Shown in pieces: positions 39,888 through 49,790 of a stretch of 64,000 bases of DNA (within the stretch, counting starts at the first letter, position 1; every line of letters starts with the position of its first letter). The stretch spans positions 113,361-177,360 of the forward strand of contig NZ_JAMTDQ010000006.1 in assembly GCF_023806635.1 (NCBI RefSeq), in the 5' to 3' direction. The notes beneath the pieces were generated by a model. That model had not been told where the DNA came from. It ran no database searches and saw only the letters and a program-made list of their open reading frames with translations. A program made the translations under genes and the position numbers. Origin of the DNA: Accumulibacter sp. (lineage in GTDB: Bacteria; Pseudomonadota; Gammaproteobacteria; Burkholderiales; Rhodocyclaceae).

Positions 39888-40310
39888 ATGCCGATGTTGT
39901 GGCCTGTGCGCATTTCATTGCCCTTGCTGGCTGTGGTGCTCGGTGCCTGCGCGACCAGCAGCACACAGACGTCGACGGAAAGCGGCGACAGGAAGGATTC
40001 CCGCCCGCGGTCGGAACGGAAACAGCTCGACTTCCGGCTCGCCAGCGGGACCTATCGCTGCGAAATGGGACAGAGCGTCGAGGTCGAACGGCAGGGGCGC
40101 GACGACCGGGCAATCGCCCTGCGCTGGGAGGGCAAGCGGCATACACTGCAACGGCAGGCTTCGTCGTCCGGACTGCCGCGCTACGAGGATCGGCAGAACG
40201 GTCTGCTGTGGATCGACCTGCCGTGGAAAAGCGTGCTGATGGATGCTCACAGCGGACGTCCGCTGGCCAACGAATGCAAGCCGGCGGCAAACAGTACGGC
40301 CAGCGGCTGA
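39888..40310 (+). CDS. Lipoprotein with MliC-like (lysozyme inhibitor) domain
   Basis: The 140-residue product has a lipoprotein signal (MPMLWPVRISLPLLAVVLGAC; lipobox LGAC) and a C-terminal domain (YRCEMGQSVEVERQG... LLWIDLPWKSVLMDAHSGRPLANECK) resembling the MliC/PliC fold that blocks C-type lysozyme, including the paired cysteines. GGGAGG lies just upstream; ATG 39888 or 39894 could be the start. Lysozyme inhibition is inferred from the fold only. Confidence 0.75.
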   Translation: MPMLWPVRISLPLLAVVLGACATSSTQTSTESGDRKDSRPRSERKQLDFRLASGTYRCEMGQSVEVERQGRDDRAIALRWEGKRHTLQRQASSSGLPRYEDRQNGLLWIDLPWKSVLMDAHSGRPLANECKPAANSTASG

Positions 40311-40442
40311 TCCCGACGGCTCCGCGGCGTCGCCGCGTAGCCAGTCATGCGCCAGCCTCTGGCCCGGCAGTACCGACGACGGACCACCATGCGGCACGGC
40401 GCGGCACCAGCGCCTGCCGCCCGTGCGCACCAGACCGGGCGC

Positions 40443-41378
40443 CTACCAGGGAGCGCTGCCGAAGGCTCGGCCATAGAGCTCGGCGATCTCGCTGCGCTGT
40501 GGGCGGTGGTTCTGCCCACCACGATGGGCAATCTTGACCGCACCCATGACCGCCGCCAGGCGCCCGGTCTTCTCCCAGTCCCAGCCAGCCGCGATGCCGT
40601 AGAGCAGGCCCGCGCGATAGGCGTCGCCACAGCCCGTCGGATCGACGACGGCCGCAGCCGGAACACATGGGATGTCCATGCAACGACCGCCGACATGGAT
40701 GTGGGAACCGGCCCCACCGCGCGTCACGATCAGCGCCTCGACCATGGTGGCGAGTTCCTCGAGCGAGCGCCCCGTACGGTCGCAAAGAAGCTTCGCTTCA
40801 TAGTCGTTGAAGCACGCATAGGTGGCAAGGCGCATGAACTCGGTCAGCTCGTCACCAGAGAACATCGGCAGCCCCTGCCCCGGATCGAAGACGAAAGGAA
40901 CGGTCGCCGCAGCCAGGTCACGGGCATGCTGCAGCATGCCGTCACGCCCGTCCGGTGCGACGATCGCCAGGGTGGCCCCGTGCACGTCGGCAACCTGGTT
41001 CAAGTGCGAGTAGCTCATCGCCCCGGGGTGAAAGGCCGTGATCTGGTTGTCGTCGAGATCGGTGGTGATGAACGCCTGTGCCGTATAGCTGCCGGCAATC
41101 CGCCGCACATGGGTGCGCGCGACGCCGTGGTCGTCGAGACGAACGAGATAGGGATCGGCGTCGTCGCCAACGGTGGCCATGATCAACGGGTCACCACCGA
41201 GCAACCTGAGGTTATAGGCTATGTTGCCGGCGCAGCCACCGAACTCCCGCCGCATCTCGGGCACCAGGAAGGCGACGTTCAGGATGTGGATCTGTTCCGG
41301 CAGGATGTGGTTCTTGAAGCGATCATGGAAAACCATGATGTTGTCGAAGGCGATGGAGCCGCAGATGAGTGTGGACAT
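40443..41378 (-). CDS. PfkB-family carbohydrate/nucleoside kinase
   Basis: The 311-residue ribokinase-like protein starts MSTLICGSIAFDNIMVFHDRF and has the substrate-side GGCAGNIAYNLRLLGG and the C-terminal signature VDPTGCGDAYRAGLLYG with the catalytic Asp. It resembles the adenosine-kinase/ribokinase group common in Rhodocyclales and Burkholderiales; the substrate (sugar or adenosine) cannot be fixed from sequence. The ATG at 41378 was chosen by homology. Confidence 0.88.
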   Translation of the reverse strand: MSTLICGSIAFDNIMVFHDRFKNHILPEQIHILNVAFLVPEMRREFGGCAGNIAYNLRLLGGDPLIMATVGDDADPYLVRLDDHGVARTHVRRIAGSYTAQAFITTDLDDNQITAFHPGAMSYSHLNQVADVHGATLAIVAPDGRDGMLQHARDLAAATVPFVFDPGQGLPMFSGDELTEFMRLATYACFNDYEAKLLCDRTGRSLEELATMVEALIVTRGGAGSHIHVGGRCMDIPCVPAAAVVDPTGCGDAYRAGLLYGIAAGWDWEKTGRLAAVMGAVKIAHRGGQNHRPQRSEIAELYGRAFGSAPW

Positions 41379-41526
41379 GGGATCTGGCGTCGGTCGGACG
41401 ATGTGGGGTGCGGGCGAGTATAACACCGACGTTGACAGGGTCCTGTCGGCGGGGCCAGTCGTCGCGCTCAGGGGTCCTCGATCGCCTGGCATCCCGGCCG
41501 GATTGCGAGGATTCCTGCAGCATCTC

Positions 41527-42507
41527 TCACGGGTAGAAAACGTACAGCCGGTAGCCGGCTGCCTCGACTTGCTGTGCTTCCAGCCAGAGCCTGACCTCGA
41601 TCTCGGCGTTTGGCGCGAAAGAACCGTCCTCTGCTGCGGGAGGCAAGAGGTATTCCTCTGGCAGCAGAACACGCCGTGCGACCACCTTGTCACGCGTATC
41701 GGTAAGCGTCAGCTCGAGCGCGGGGTAGGCCTGCGCCCAGGCAGCCCGGTTGCGAAGCGTGGCTTGCAGAACGAGTCGCTTGTCGCGCCCCGGATCCGCC
41801 TGCAGGTCCGAACTCTCGATGCTTACCAGCGCCGCCTGGCGCGGCAGCGGGATCTCGCTGCCGAAGACCGCACTCAATCCCTGCAGCGCCGGCCGCAGAA
41901 CCGGCATGCTGATGGCGATGCTGCCACGCAGGTGAAACACGAGCTGTCCAATCAGGAGGCCTGCGAGGAGGACGGCCGCGAGGACGAAGGTCGTTCGCAC
42001 GCTGCGCTCCACCGACACAGGCGCCGCGGGCATCTCACCCAGCCATTGCGACGCCCCCGGCCGGCCCTCGCCTTCGCCCTCGCCTTCGCCGGCTGGCAAG
42101 CGATCGTCGGCTGCGGCATCCGGCAGCTGGCGCTCGGCAGATCGTGATTCGTCCGCCGCCAGGTCCGGCCCGTCACCATCTGGCGAGGGAGACGACGGGG
42201 TGCCCGGGTCGATCGCCGCCGCGGTTGCCGAATAGCTGGCGACGACTGGCGTTGCCGCCACATCGGCGACGCTTGGCGCCGGCTCCGGCCGAGAGCTGGC
42301 GCGTGCCGCCGATGGCGGCAGGGCCACCGTGGGGGTCGCCTTCGCCGGCGCTGCCGGCGCAGGCGCATTGCTTTCGCCATCGACGAGGTTCTCGATGGCG
42401 TTGAAGACGGCCCGGCACTGACCGCAGCGAACCTTGCCAGCCCGCAGCCGAAGCTGCTCCGGAGTGACGCGAAATACGGTCTGGCAGCTCGGGCAGCAGG
42501 TGCGCAT
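41527..42507 (-). CDS. Zinc-ribbon and DUF3426 domain membrane protein
   Basis: The 326-residue protein starts with an MJ0042-type zinc ribbon (CPSCQTVFRVTPEQLRLRAGKVRCGQC), a Pro/Ala-rich linker, one membrane helix (about 172-192), and a C-terminal DUF3426 domain (LQATLRNRAAWAQAYPALELTLTD). The linker contains a (Gly-Glu)n run encoded by hexanucleotide repeats. It follows prmA by 2 nt, the usual betaproteobacterial order accB-accC-prmA-DUF3426. Function is unknown. Confidence 0.9.
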   Translation of the reverse strand: MRTCCPSCQTVFRVTPEQLRLRAGKVRCGQCRAVFNAIENLVDGESNAPAPAAPAKATPTVALPPSAARASSRPEPAPSVADVAATPVVASYSATAAAIDPGTPSSPSPDGDGPDLAADESRSAERQLPDAAADDRLPAGEGEGEGEGRPGASQWLGEMPAAPVSVERSVRTTFVLAAVLLAGLLIGQLVFHLRGSIAISMPVLRPALQGLSAVFGSEIPLPRQAALVSIESSDLQADPGRDKRLVLQATLRNRAAWAQAYPALELTLTDTRDKVVARRVLLPEEYLLPPAAEDGSFAPNAEIEVRLWLEAQQVEAAGYRLYVFYP

Positions 42508-42509
42508 CG

Positions 42510-43400
42510 CTAGTTCCTGCTGCCCGCCAGGCAGACCCAGCCATCACGCGTGCCGACCACCGTCAGCGTCAGATGCGGCTTGTAGGCAGCGATCAGTTCT
42601 TCGGCCTGGTCGACGAGGATGCCGGACAGTGCCAACATACCGCCTGGGCCGAGGTGGCCACAGAGGGCCGGAGCAAGAACCCGCAGCGGGTTGGCAAGAA
42701 TGTTGGCGACGACGATGTCGAACTGGCCACTCAGTCGATCGGCAGATTCCTGGAAGCGGGCAGCGACACCGTTGGCCTCGGCGTTGGTCCGGGCGACGAC
42801 GACCGCCTGCGGGTCGATGTCGACGCCGACGATCTCGCTCGCACCGAGCCGACCGGCGGCGATGGCGAGGACTCCGGAGCCGCAGCCATAGTCGAGCAGC
42901 GACACGCCCGGGGTGACCGATCGCTCGAGCCACTCGAGACAGAGCCGCGTCGTCGGGTGGGAACCGGTGCCGAATGCCATCCCGGGGTCAAGCACGAGGA
43001 CGATTGCCCCGGGATCGGGAGCGGTGTGCCAGGAGGGAACGATCCACAGGCGCTGGGCAACGCGAATCGGTTCGAACTGGGATTGCGTCAGTCGCACCCA
43101 ATCCTGCTCGGGAACTTCCTCCAGGCTGAACGGAGGCAGTTCGGCAAGGCCGGCCTGCACGCCGCAGCGCTGAAGGAGTTCACGGACATCGGCGTCCGCT
43201 TGCAGCAGGGCAACGACCAGCGAGTGCTGCCAGCCCGGACGACTGATGGAGCCAGGCTCGCCAAACTGCGGTTCCTCCTCGGCCGTACCGGCGTCCGCGT
43301 CCTCGATGCTGGCGGCGAGGGCCCCCGCTTCGAGCAGGGCATCGGCAAGCCGCTCGGCGTGCAGGCAATCGGTGCGGATGCTCAGGGATAGCCAGGCCAT
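42510..43400 (-). CDS. prmA: Ribosomal protein L11 methyltransferase (PrmA)
   Basis: PrmA trimethylates ribosomal protein L11 using AdoMet. The 296-residue protein has an N-terminal L11-recognition domain and a Rossmann methyltransferase domain: DPGMAFGTGSHPTTRLCLEWL, LLDYGCGSGVLAIAAGRLGA, GVDIDPQAV and VVANILANPLRVLAP. It is 16 nt after accC and probably on its transcript. Confidence 0.96.
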   Translation of the reverse strand: MAWLSLSIRTDCLHAERLADALLEAGALAASIEDADAGTAEEEPQFGEPGSISRPGWQHSLVVALLQADADVRELLQRCGVQAGLAELPPFSLEEVPEQDWVRLTQSQFEPIRVAQRLWIVPSWHTAPDPGAIVLVLDPGMAFGTGSHPTTRLCLEWLERSVTPGVSLLDYGCGSGVLAIAAGRLGASEIVGVDIDPQAVVVARTNAEANGVAARFQESADRLSGQFDIVVANILANPLRVLAPALCGHLGPGGMLALSGILVDQAEELIAAYKPHLTLTVVGTRDGWVCLAGSRN

Positions 43401-43416
43401 CGGTCATCGGCGCTGG

Positions 43417-44781
43417 TCAGCCGCCCTTCTTGACCTCACCCTTGGCAGCCAGCCACTGCTCGAGATAGTGGATGCTGGTGCCGCCCTCGATGAAACGGGA
43501 ATCCTGCAACAACTCCTGATGCAGGGCGATGTTGGTCTTGATACCGTCGATGCTCATTTCCGACAGCGCGGTGCGCATGCGGCGCAGCGCCTGGTCGCGG
43601 CTGTCGCCGTAGGCGATCACCTTGGCAACCATGGAGTCGTAATGCGATGGGATGGTATAGCCCTGATAGATGTGCGAGTCGACACGAATGCCGGGGCCGC
43701 CTGGTGGATGGTAGAAACTGACCTTTCCGGGAGACGGAAGGAAGGTGAAGGGATCCTCGGCGTTGATGCGACATTCGATCGCGTGGCCGCGGAAAGTCAG
43801 GTCGCGCTGGCGAAAACGCAGCTTCTCGCCAGCGGCAATGCGAATCTGCTCGGCAACGAGATCGACGCCGGTGATCGACTCGGTCACCGGATGCTCGACC
43901 TGGATGCGGGTGTTCATCTCGATGAAATAGAACTCGTTGTTCTCGAACAGGAACTCGAAGGTGCCGGCACCGCGGTAGTTGAGCCGGCGGCAAGCCTCGG
44001 CGCAGCGCTCCCCGATGCGGACGATGTGGCGGGTGGGAATACCGGGAGCCGGAGCCTCCTCGATGATCTTCTGGTGACGGCGCTGCATCGAGCAGTCGCG
44101 CTCGCCGAGATAGACGGCGTTGCGGAAACTGTCGGCAAGCACCTGGATCTCGACGTGCCGTGGATTCTCGAGGTATTTCTCCAGGTACACCTGCGGATTG
44201 CCGAAGAAGCTCTGGGCCTCGGTCCGCGTCATGTTGACGGCGTTGATCAGCGCCGCCTCGGTATGCACGACCCGCATGCCGCGCCCACCGCCGCCACCGG
44301 CCGCCTTGATGATCACCGGGTAGCCGACCGCCCTGGCGAGCAACGCGACCTCGCGCGGATCCTCGGGCAGAACCCCCTCCGATCCCGGCACGCAGGGCAC
44401 ACCGGTGATCCGCATGGCCTCCTTGGCGGTGACCTTGTCGCCCATCAGCCTGATGGTCTCCGGCCGCGGCCCGATGAAGACGAAACCCGACGATTCGACG
44501 CGCTCGGCAAAGTCGGCATTTTCCGACAGGAAACCGTAGCCCGGGTGGATCGCCTGCGCGTCAGTGACCTCGGCTGCCGAAATGATTGCCGGCACGTTGA
44601 GGTAGCTCTGCGCCGACGGCGCCGGGCCGATGCAGACCGACTCATCGGCCAGCCGGACATACTTGGCTTCGCGGTCTGCTTCCGAGTGCACGACGACGGT
44701 CTTGATGCCCAGTTCGCGGCAAGCGCGCTGAATGCGCAGGGCGATCTCCCCGCGGTTGGCGATGAGGACTTTCCCGAACAT
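43417..44781 (-). CDS. accC: Biotin carboxylase subunit of acetyl-CoA carboxylase (AccC)
   Basis: AccC carboxylates biotin on AccB with ATP and bicarbonate, the first half of malonyl-CoA formation. The 454-residue protein begins [21 protein letters not shown], has the ATP-grasp glycine loop [14 protein letters not shown], and [31 protein letters not shown] and [13 protein letters not shown]. Length is typical. It is 14 nt downstream of accB. Confidence 0.98.
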   Translation of the reverse strand: MFGKVLIANRGEIALRIQRACRELGIKTVVVHSEADREAKYVRLADESVCIGPAPSAQSYLNVPAIISAAEVTDAQAIHPGYGFLSENADFAERVESSGFVFIGPRPETIRLMGDKVTAKEAMRITGVPCVPGSEGVLPEDPREVALLARAVGYPVIIKAAGGGGGRGMRVVHTEAALINAVNMTRTEAQSFFGNPQVYLEKYLENPRHVEIQVLADSFRNAVYLGERDCSMQRRHQKIIEEAPAPGIPTRHIVRIGERCAEACRRLNYRGAGTFEFLFENNEFYFIEMNTRIQVEHPVTESITGVDLVAEQIRIAAGEKLRFRQRDLTFRGHAIECRINAEDPFTFLPSPGKVSFYHPPGGPGIRVDSHIYQGYTIPSHYDSMVAKVIAYGDSRDQALRRMRTALSEMSIDGIKTNIALHQELLQDSRFIEGGTSIHYLEQWLAAKGEVKKGG

Positions 44782-44795
44782 GGTGAAAGTGCCCC

Positions 44796-45251
44796 CTAGC
44801 CGACGATGAAGAGTGCTTCACCGAATTCGACCGGCTGACCGTTCTCGACCAGAATGGCCTTCACGGTGCCCGAGCGCTCTGCTTCGATCTCGTTGAGAAG
44901 CTTCATGGCTTCGATGATGCACAGGGTATCGCCTGCCTTGACGGTGCTGCCGACTTCGACGTAGGGCTCGGCGCCCGGGCTGGGAGCCCGATAGAAGGTG
45001 CCGACCATCGGTGCCTTGACGGCGTCGCCTTCAGGCAGTTCCGGCTCGGCCGGCGGCGCCACCGCTGCCGCCGATGCGGTCGGAGCGGCGGTCACCGGCA
45101 CCGACCCAAGCGGCGACATGGCATAGTGATGCGAGACCATGCCTCCGTGCTTGACGATGCGAACCTTTTCTTCGGCATCGTTGATCTCGAGTTCGGTGAT
45201 GCTCGACTCCTCGACCAGGTCGATGAGTTTCTTCAGTTTCCGCAGATCCAT
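44796..45251 (-). CDS. accB: Biotin carboxyl carrier protein (AccB)
   Basis: AccB carries biotin between the two half-reactions of acetyl-CoA carboxylase. The 151-residue protein has an N-terminal helix pair ([18 protein letters not shown]), a Pro/Ala-rich linker, and the biotinyl domain with [15 protein letters not shown], where the lysine of AMKL is biotinylated. GGAGCAAG precedes the ATG. It leads accB-accC-prmA-DUF3426. Confidence 0.97.
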   Translation of the reverse strand: MDLRKLKKLIDLVEESSITELEINDAEEKVRIVKHGGMVSHHYAMSPLGSVPVTAAPTASAAAVAPPAEPELPEGDAVKAPMVGTFYRAPSPGAEPYVEVGSTVKAGDTLCIIEAMKLLNEIEAERSGTVKAILVENGQPVEFGEALFIVG

Positions 45252-45337
45252 TCACTTGCTCCAGATGATTGCCCTTCTTGCGGTCACGCCCATGCAGCCG
45301 CCCGAGAGGGGACCGCAGCCTGAGGGAAACAAAGTGC

Positions 45338-45829
45338 TCATTCGGTCGCCATCTGGCGCAACAGGTACTCGAGCGCCAACAGGTAACCCTCGCTGCCAAG
45401 GCCACAGATGACGCCGATCGCCAGGTCGGAGAAATACGAGTGGTGACGAAATGGCTCGCGGGCATGGACGTTCGACAGGTGCACTTCGACGAAGGGCAGG
45501 CCAGTACCGGCGAGGGCGTCGCGCAGCGCGACACTGGTATGGGTGTACGCGGCGGGATTGACGATCAGGTAGCGGATGCCCTGCTGCCGCGCCGCATGGA
45601 CACGTTCGATCAGGGCACCTTCATGGTTGCTCTGGAAGGCCTCCAGGTGAACGCCAGCGGCAGCCGCACGATGCGCCAGCGCCATGTTGATCTCGGCGAG
45701 GGTCGTCGAACCGTAGTGGGCTGGTTCCCGGGTACCGAGGAGGTTGAGATTGGGGCCATGCAGTACCAACAGACGCGGCGCCTCCGGCGGCTGGCCGACG
45801 GTCGACGACGGATCCTTTTGCTTCCTCAT
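45338..45829 (-). CDS. aroQ: Type II 3-dehydroquinate dehydratase (AroQ)
   Basis: AroQ removes water from 3-dehydroquinate in the shikimate pathway. The 163-residue protein contains [22 protein letters not shown] (catalytic Tyr), [30 protein letters not shown] (Asn and His), and [22 protein letters not shown] (Arg). It has an N-terminal extension of about 19 residues rich in polar residues. Placement just upstream of accB is usual in betaproteobacteria. Confidence 0.96.
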   Translation of the reverse strand: MRKQKDPSSTVGQPPEAPRLLVLHGPNLNLLGTREPAHYGSTTLAEINMALAHRAAAAGVHLEAFQSNHEGALIERVHAARQQGIRYLIVNPAAYTHTSVALRDALAGTGLPFVEVHLSNVHAREPFRHHSYFSDLAIGVICGLGSEGYLLALEYLLRQMATE

Positions 45830-45968
45830 GGGCGCGAGTTTGCCGCAAATGGCGGCATTCTGTCCAGCAGAACCTTGGCCGCACGCAGTTCGTGCGGCGC
45901 CGCCCAAACGACGGAGCGGGCCACTGGAGGGCGGTGTCGGGAGAGACGCAGATGGGTTGTTGCGCCGG

Positions 45969-46577
45969 TCAGCGGCTGACAGCCGAGGCCTCGTCGAGCA
46001 ATCGGCGCACGGTCGCGAGGCGCGCCCGTGCGCGCGGCCTGCCGTCACGCGTGCGAAAGCCGACACGTTCTTCAGTCCGTGGATAGATCACCATGTTGAC
46101 CGTCACGTCGTCGGCGACCAGTGTGAGGACTGCTTCGGCTCGCTCGGTGCGTGGCGTGCTGTGGCAAAAACAGAACTTCTCGTTGAGCAGGAAGATCTCG
46201 ACGTCCTTGGCACTGTCGGCGAAGAGCTGGATGTCGATTTCGGTGTAGCGCCCGGCCGTACCGTCGAGTACCGCCCCCGTGAGATAAGGATTGAAGCGTT
46301 GCATCGCGGTCATCAGGCGTGCGGCGATGGCGAGAAGCTGCTGCTGCCGCGCATGCTGCTCCGCTTCGTGGAACAAGCGCTGGTGCGTCCGCAAGGCCTC
46401 CTCGACCGCAGCGTCGTCAGGAAGGGCGGCGTTCGCCGCCAACCCGAGTTGACGCGCCGCCTTGCGTTTGGCGCGGGCGATGTCGCTGATGCCATCCTCG
46501 GCCATCAGGCGCGCTGCGAGGGCAGCAAGCTGACTGCGCGACTGCGCGCTGCGCTGGCGATCCTGGCTGCTGTTCAT
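45969..46577 (-). CDS. Conserved hypothetical protein divergent from mpl
   Basis: The 202-residue product begins [46 protein letters not shown], followed by helices and a beta-rich C-terminal half ([46 protein letters not shown]). It has no signal peptide or membrane segment. I recognise it only as a conserved protein often found next to mpl in betaproteobacteria, sometimes annotated as nucleotidyltransferase-like. GGGAGCC precedes the ATG at 46577. Confidence 0.72.
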   Translation of the reverse strand: MNSSQDRQRSAQSRSQLAALAARLMAEDGISDIARAKRKAARQLGLAANAALPDDAAVEEALRTHQRLFHEAEQHARQQQLLAIAARLMTAMQRFNPYLTGAVLDGTAGRYTEIDIQLFADSAKDVEIFLLNEKFCFCHSTPRTERAEAVLTLVADDVTVNMVIYPRTEERVGFRTRDGRPRARARLATVRRLLDEASAVSR

Positions 46578-46689
46578 CGACGGCTCCCGATGCGTGGCGC
46601 TGCGCCCGGTGGTCGGGCCCTTGCCGGCCCCTGAGCCAGCGGGCACGGTTACAATCGCGCCTTCGGCAGATTCTACTAGGATTCGCGAC

Positions 46690-48063
46690 ATGCACATCCA
46701 CATCCTCGGCATCTGCGGCACCTTCATGGCGGGTGTCGCGCAACTGGCGCGGGCTGCCGGACATCATGTGACCGGTTGCGACAGCGGCGTCTATCCACCG
46801 ATGAGCAGCCAGTTGGCCGCCGCCGAGATCGAAGTCATCGAAGGTTACGACACGGCGCAGACGGCAATCGATCCCGATTGCTACGTGGTCGGCAACGCGA
46901 TTTCGCGCGGCACCCCGCTGCTGGAGGAAATCCTGGACCGCAATCTGCCCTTCTTGTCCGGCCCACAGTGGCTTGCCGAGCACGTGCTGCGGCAGCGCTG
47001 GGTCCTAGCAGTCGCCGGGACGCACGGCAAGACGACGACGGCCGCCATGCTCGCGTGGATCCTCGAGGAAGCCGGCCTCAGCCCGGGCTTCCTGATCGGC
47101 GGCGTACCGCTGAACTTCGGCGTTTCGGCACGTCTTCCCGGCGAGCTCAGGAAGTCGCCTTTCTTCGTCATCGAGGCCGACGAGTACGATACGGCGTTCT
47201 GCGACAAACGTTCGAAGTTCGTGCACTATCACCCAAGGACCGCAATCCTGAACAACCTGGAGTTCGATCATGCCGACATTTTCGCCGATCTGGCGGCGAT
47301 CGAGACCCAGCTCCACCATTTTGTTCGCACCCTTCCACGCTCCGGCCTGATCGTCGCGAACGCCGCCGAGAGCGCCATCGAGCGGGTACTGGCCCGCGGA
47401 TGCTGGACTCCGGTTGAGCGTTTCAACGACGGTGCCAGCTGGTATGCGGAGGGCAGTGACGGTGACGGCAGCCTGCATCTCCTGCAGGCTGGCGAGTTGA
47501 TTGGCAGTACGACCTGGAATCTGAACGGGGAGCACAATCGCAGCAACGCCGTCGCCGCCCTGCTCGCCGCACGTCACGTCGGTGTCCCGTTGACGCGCGG
47601 GCTGCAATCCCTGCACGGCTTCACCAACGTCAAGCGTCGTCTCGAGGTCCGCGGCACGGCGAACGGTGTGACGGTTTTCGACGATTTCGCCCACCACCCG
47701 ACCGCCATCGCGACGACCATCAAGGGCCTGCGCGACAAGGTCGGCAGACGGCGCATTCTGGCGGTCATCGAGCCACGCTCGAACACGATGAAACTGGGGG
47801 TGATGAAGGACCAGCTCGCGGGCAGCCTGCGCGCAGCGGACCTGGTGTTCTGTTACAGCGCAGGGCTCGGCTGGAACGTCGCCGAGACCCTCGCGCCGCT
47901 TGGTGAGGGGCTGCACGTCGAAGACGATCTCGCTCGCCTGGTCGAGCGAATCTGCGCTGCGAGCAGGCCTGAAGACCAGATCCTGGTCATGAGCAACGGT
48001 GGCTTCGGCGGCCTGCACGACAGGCTGCTCGCTGCCCTCGCCGACAGGCCGGCACAGGCTTGA
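46690..48063 (+). CDS. mpl: UDP-N-acetylmuramate:L-alanyl-gamma-D-glutamyl-meso-diaminopimelate ligase (Mpl)
   Basis: Mpl recycles cell-wall tripeptide by joining it directly to UDP-MurNAc. The 457-residue MurC-like ligase starts MHIHILGICGTFMAGVAQLARAAGHHVTGCD, the Mpl version of the nucleotide fold (GTFMAG rather than GAGMSG), and has [43 protein letters not shown] and FDDFAHHPTAI. The ATG at 46690 is supported by homology and AGGA upstream. It complements the de novo Mur pathway at the left of the window. Confidence 0.96.
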   Translation: MHIHILGICGTFMAGVAQLARAAGHHVTGCDSGVYPPMSSQLAAAEIEVIEGYDTAQTAIDPDCYVVGNAISRGTPLLEEILDRNLPFLSGPQWLAEHVLRQRWVLAVAGTHGKTTTAAMLAWILEEAGLSPGFLIGGVPLNFGVSARLPGELRKSPFFVIEADEYDTAFCDKRSKFVHYHPRTAILNNLEFDHADIFADLAAIETQLHHFVRTLPRSGLIVANAAESAIERVLARGCWTPVERFNDGASWYAEGSDGDGSLHLLQAGELIGSTTWNLNGEHNRSNAVAALLAARHVGVPLTRGLQSLHGFTNVKRRLEVRGTANGVTVFDDFAHHPTAIATTIKGLRDKVGRRRILAVIEPRSNTMKLGVMKDQLAGSLRAADLVFCYSAGLGWNVAETLAPLGEGLHVEDDLARLVERICAASRPEDQILVMSNGGFGGLHDRLLAALADRPAQA

Positions 48064-48104
48064 GAGTCTGCTGCCGCAGCCTGGCGGCGATGACGCGACC
48101 GCAG

Positions 48105-48998
48105 TCAGAGCGCGTGGTCGATGAGCAGGGCAGCGAAGAGCAGGGCGAGGTAGATGATCGACCAGCGGAAGGTCTTGCGCGCCGCCAGGTCGGAGTAGTC
48201 ACGCCAGATGATCCAGGCATGGGCCAGAAAGACCCCGTCGAGCACGATGGCGGCCACCAGGTAGGGCAGGCCGCTCATCCCGATGGCGTAGGGAAGCAGT
48301 GTCACGGCGCTCAGGCCGAGCGTGTAGAGGAAGATGTGGCGGCGGGTGTACGCCGCACCGTGGGTCACCGGCAGCATCGGCAGCCCCGCTGCCTCGTACT
48401 CACGGGCGCGGTAGAGCGCAAGCGACCAGAAGTGCGGTGGTGTCCACACGAAGATGATCAGGAACAGCAGCCACGCTTCGACCGGAGCCTGTCCGGTCAC
48501 GGCCGACCAGCCGAGAACCGGCGGCATGGCCCCGGCCGCGCCGCCAATGACGATGTTTTGCGAGGTCCGCGGCTTCAGGTAAAGCGTGTAGACCACCGCA
48601 TAGCCGACGAAGGTGACGAGGGTCAGCCACATCGTCACCGGATTGACGAAGCGGTAAAGAAGCGACAACCCCGCCCCACCGAGAATGCCCGAGAAGAAGA
48701 AGGTCTCGAAGGCGCTGACCTCGCCCAGCGGCAGCGGCCGTGCCCGCGTACGCGCCATGCGCGCGTCGATGTGTTCCTCGACGAGGCAATTGATGGCCGC
48801 GGCGGCACCGGCGACGAAAGCGATGCCGATGGTCGCGAAGACCAGCACCGGCGTCGGCACCGGCCCGGGCGATGCCAGGAACATGCCGATCACGGCGCAA
48901 AAGACGATCAGTGACACCACACGCGGCTTGGTCAGCGCGACGAAGGCACGCAGACGCTGAAGCGTCGGCTGCAAGCGGGAAAAGGTCGTGGCTTTCAT
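48105..48998 (-). CDS. ctaB: Protoheme IX farnesyltransferase (heme O synthase, CtaB/CyoE)
   Basis: CtaB farnesylates heme b to heme O for heme-copper enzymes. The 297-residue, multi-helix membrane protein has [15 protein letters not shown], the prenyl-diphosphate-binding [49 protein letters not shown] and [16 protein letters not shown] 48998 is chosen; a TTG nine codons upstream is possible. It closes the oxidase cluster. No ctaA (heme A synthase) is in the window. Confidence 0.95.
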   Translation of the reverse strand: MKATTFSRLQPTLQRLRAFVALTKPRVVSLIVFCAVIGMFLASPGPVPTPVLVFATIGIAFVAGAAAAINCLVEEHIDARMARTRARPLPLGEVSAFETFFFSGILGGAGLSLLYRFVNPVTMWLTLVTFVGYAVVYTLYLKPRTSQNIVIGGAAGAMPPVLGWSAVTGQAPVEAWLLFLIIFVWTPPHFWSLALYRAREYEAAGLPMLPVTHGAAYTRRHIFLYTLGLSAVTLLPYAIGMSGLPYLVAAIVLDGVFLAHAWIIWRDYSDLAARKTFRWSIIYLALLFAALLIDHAL

Positions 48999-49091
48999 GG
49001 GCTTCAATCCATTCCAGATGGTCAATCATGCTCGTCGAACGCGCCTGCAGCACGCATCCCGGCCTGTTCGTGACGGCTTCCACGCCACGAT

Positions 49092-49724
49092 TCAGCGTAC
49101 GACTGCCAGGACATCCTGCAACATCGCCGACAGTGTCTGCGGCGCCGGGAAAACGGCCTGCAGGTGTCCGCGCGGATCGATCAGGTAGATCGCCGCCGAA
49201 TGGTCCACCGCGTAGTCCGGCTTCCCGTCCCTGTCGTGCCGCAGGTAGTAGACGCCGAGATGCTGCACCAGCGGTGCCAGGCCGGCGTCGTCAGCGGTGG
49301 CACCGATGAAGTCCGGATCGAACGCGCTCGTGTAGCGGCTCAGCGTCTGCGGGTCGTCGCGCGGGTCCACCGAGACCATCACCACCTGCGGCAGGACCAC
49401 GGCCCGTTCGGCCAGCCTGCTCCTGAGCTCCTTCAGCAAATGGAGGGCGGTCGGACAAATGTCCGGGCAGAAGGTATAGCCAAAGAAAAGCAGCGTCCAG
49501 CGACCCATCAGGTCGCTGTTGGCAAAGTGGCCGCCCTCGCGGACGAGTTCAAAGGGAGGAAGCGGTCGCTCGTCGTCGAGCATCGTCGCCGACTGCAGGC
49601 GGATCTGCGTCGGGTCCAGCGGTGCCGCGCGATCGACCGACAAGGCTCGCCAGATGAGGCCGCCGGCGAGCACGAGGAAAAGAAGACCTGCAGCCAGTAC
49701 GGTCAGCCACCCGCGCCTGCTCAT
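49092..49724 (-). CDS. senC: SCO1/SenC family copper chaperone
   Basis: SCO proteins deliver copper to the CuA centre of subunit II. The 210-residue protein has an N-terminal membrane anchor (about 6-27), the thioredoxin fold with copper-binding FFGYTFCPDICPTALHLL (C-x3-C) and the conserved histidine in VDHSAAIYLID. It lies after subunit I but behind an intrinsic terminator, so it may be expressed at lower level. Confidence 0.94.
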   Translation of the reverse strand: MSRRGWLTVLAAGLLFLVLAGGLIWRALSVDRAAPLDPTQIRLQSATMLDDERPLPPFELVREGGHFANSDLMGRWTLLFFGYTFCPDICPTALHLLKELRSRLAERAVVLPQVVMVSVDPRDDPQTLSRYTSAFDPDFIGATADDAGLAPLVQHLGVYYLRHDRDGKPDYAVDHSAAIYLIDPRGHLQAVFPAPQTLSAMLQDVLAVVR

Positions 49725-49751
49725 CCCGTCCGGCCCGGCGACGACGGCAAG

Positions 49752-49774
49752 AAAAAGGGCGCCCGCAGGCGCCC
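49752..49774 (-). terminator. Intrinsic terminator between subunit I and SCO genes
   Basis: On minus, GGGCGCC, a TGCG loop and GGCGCCC form a perfect 7-bp GC stem followed by TTTTTCTTGCC. It lies 17 nt after the subunit I stop and 28 nt before the SCO start, and should end most transcripts of the structural genes. Confidence 0.88.
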
Positions 49775-49790
49775 GATCCACACGGGCAAC

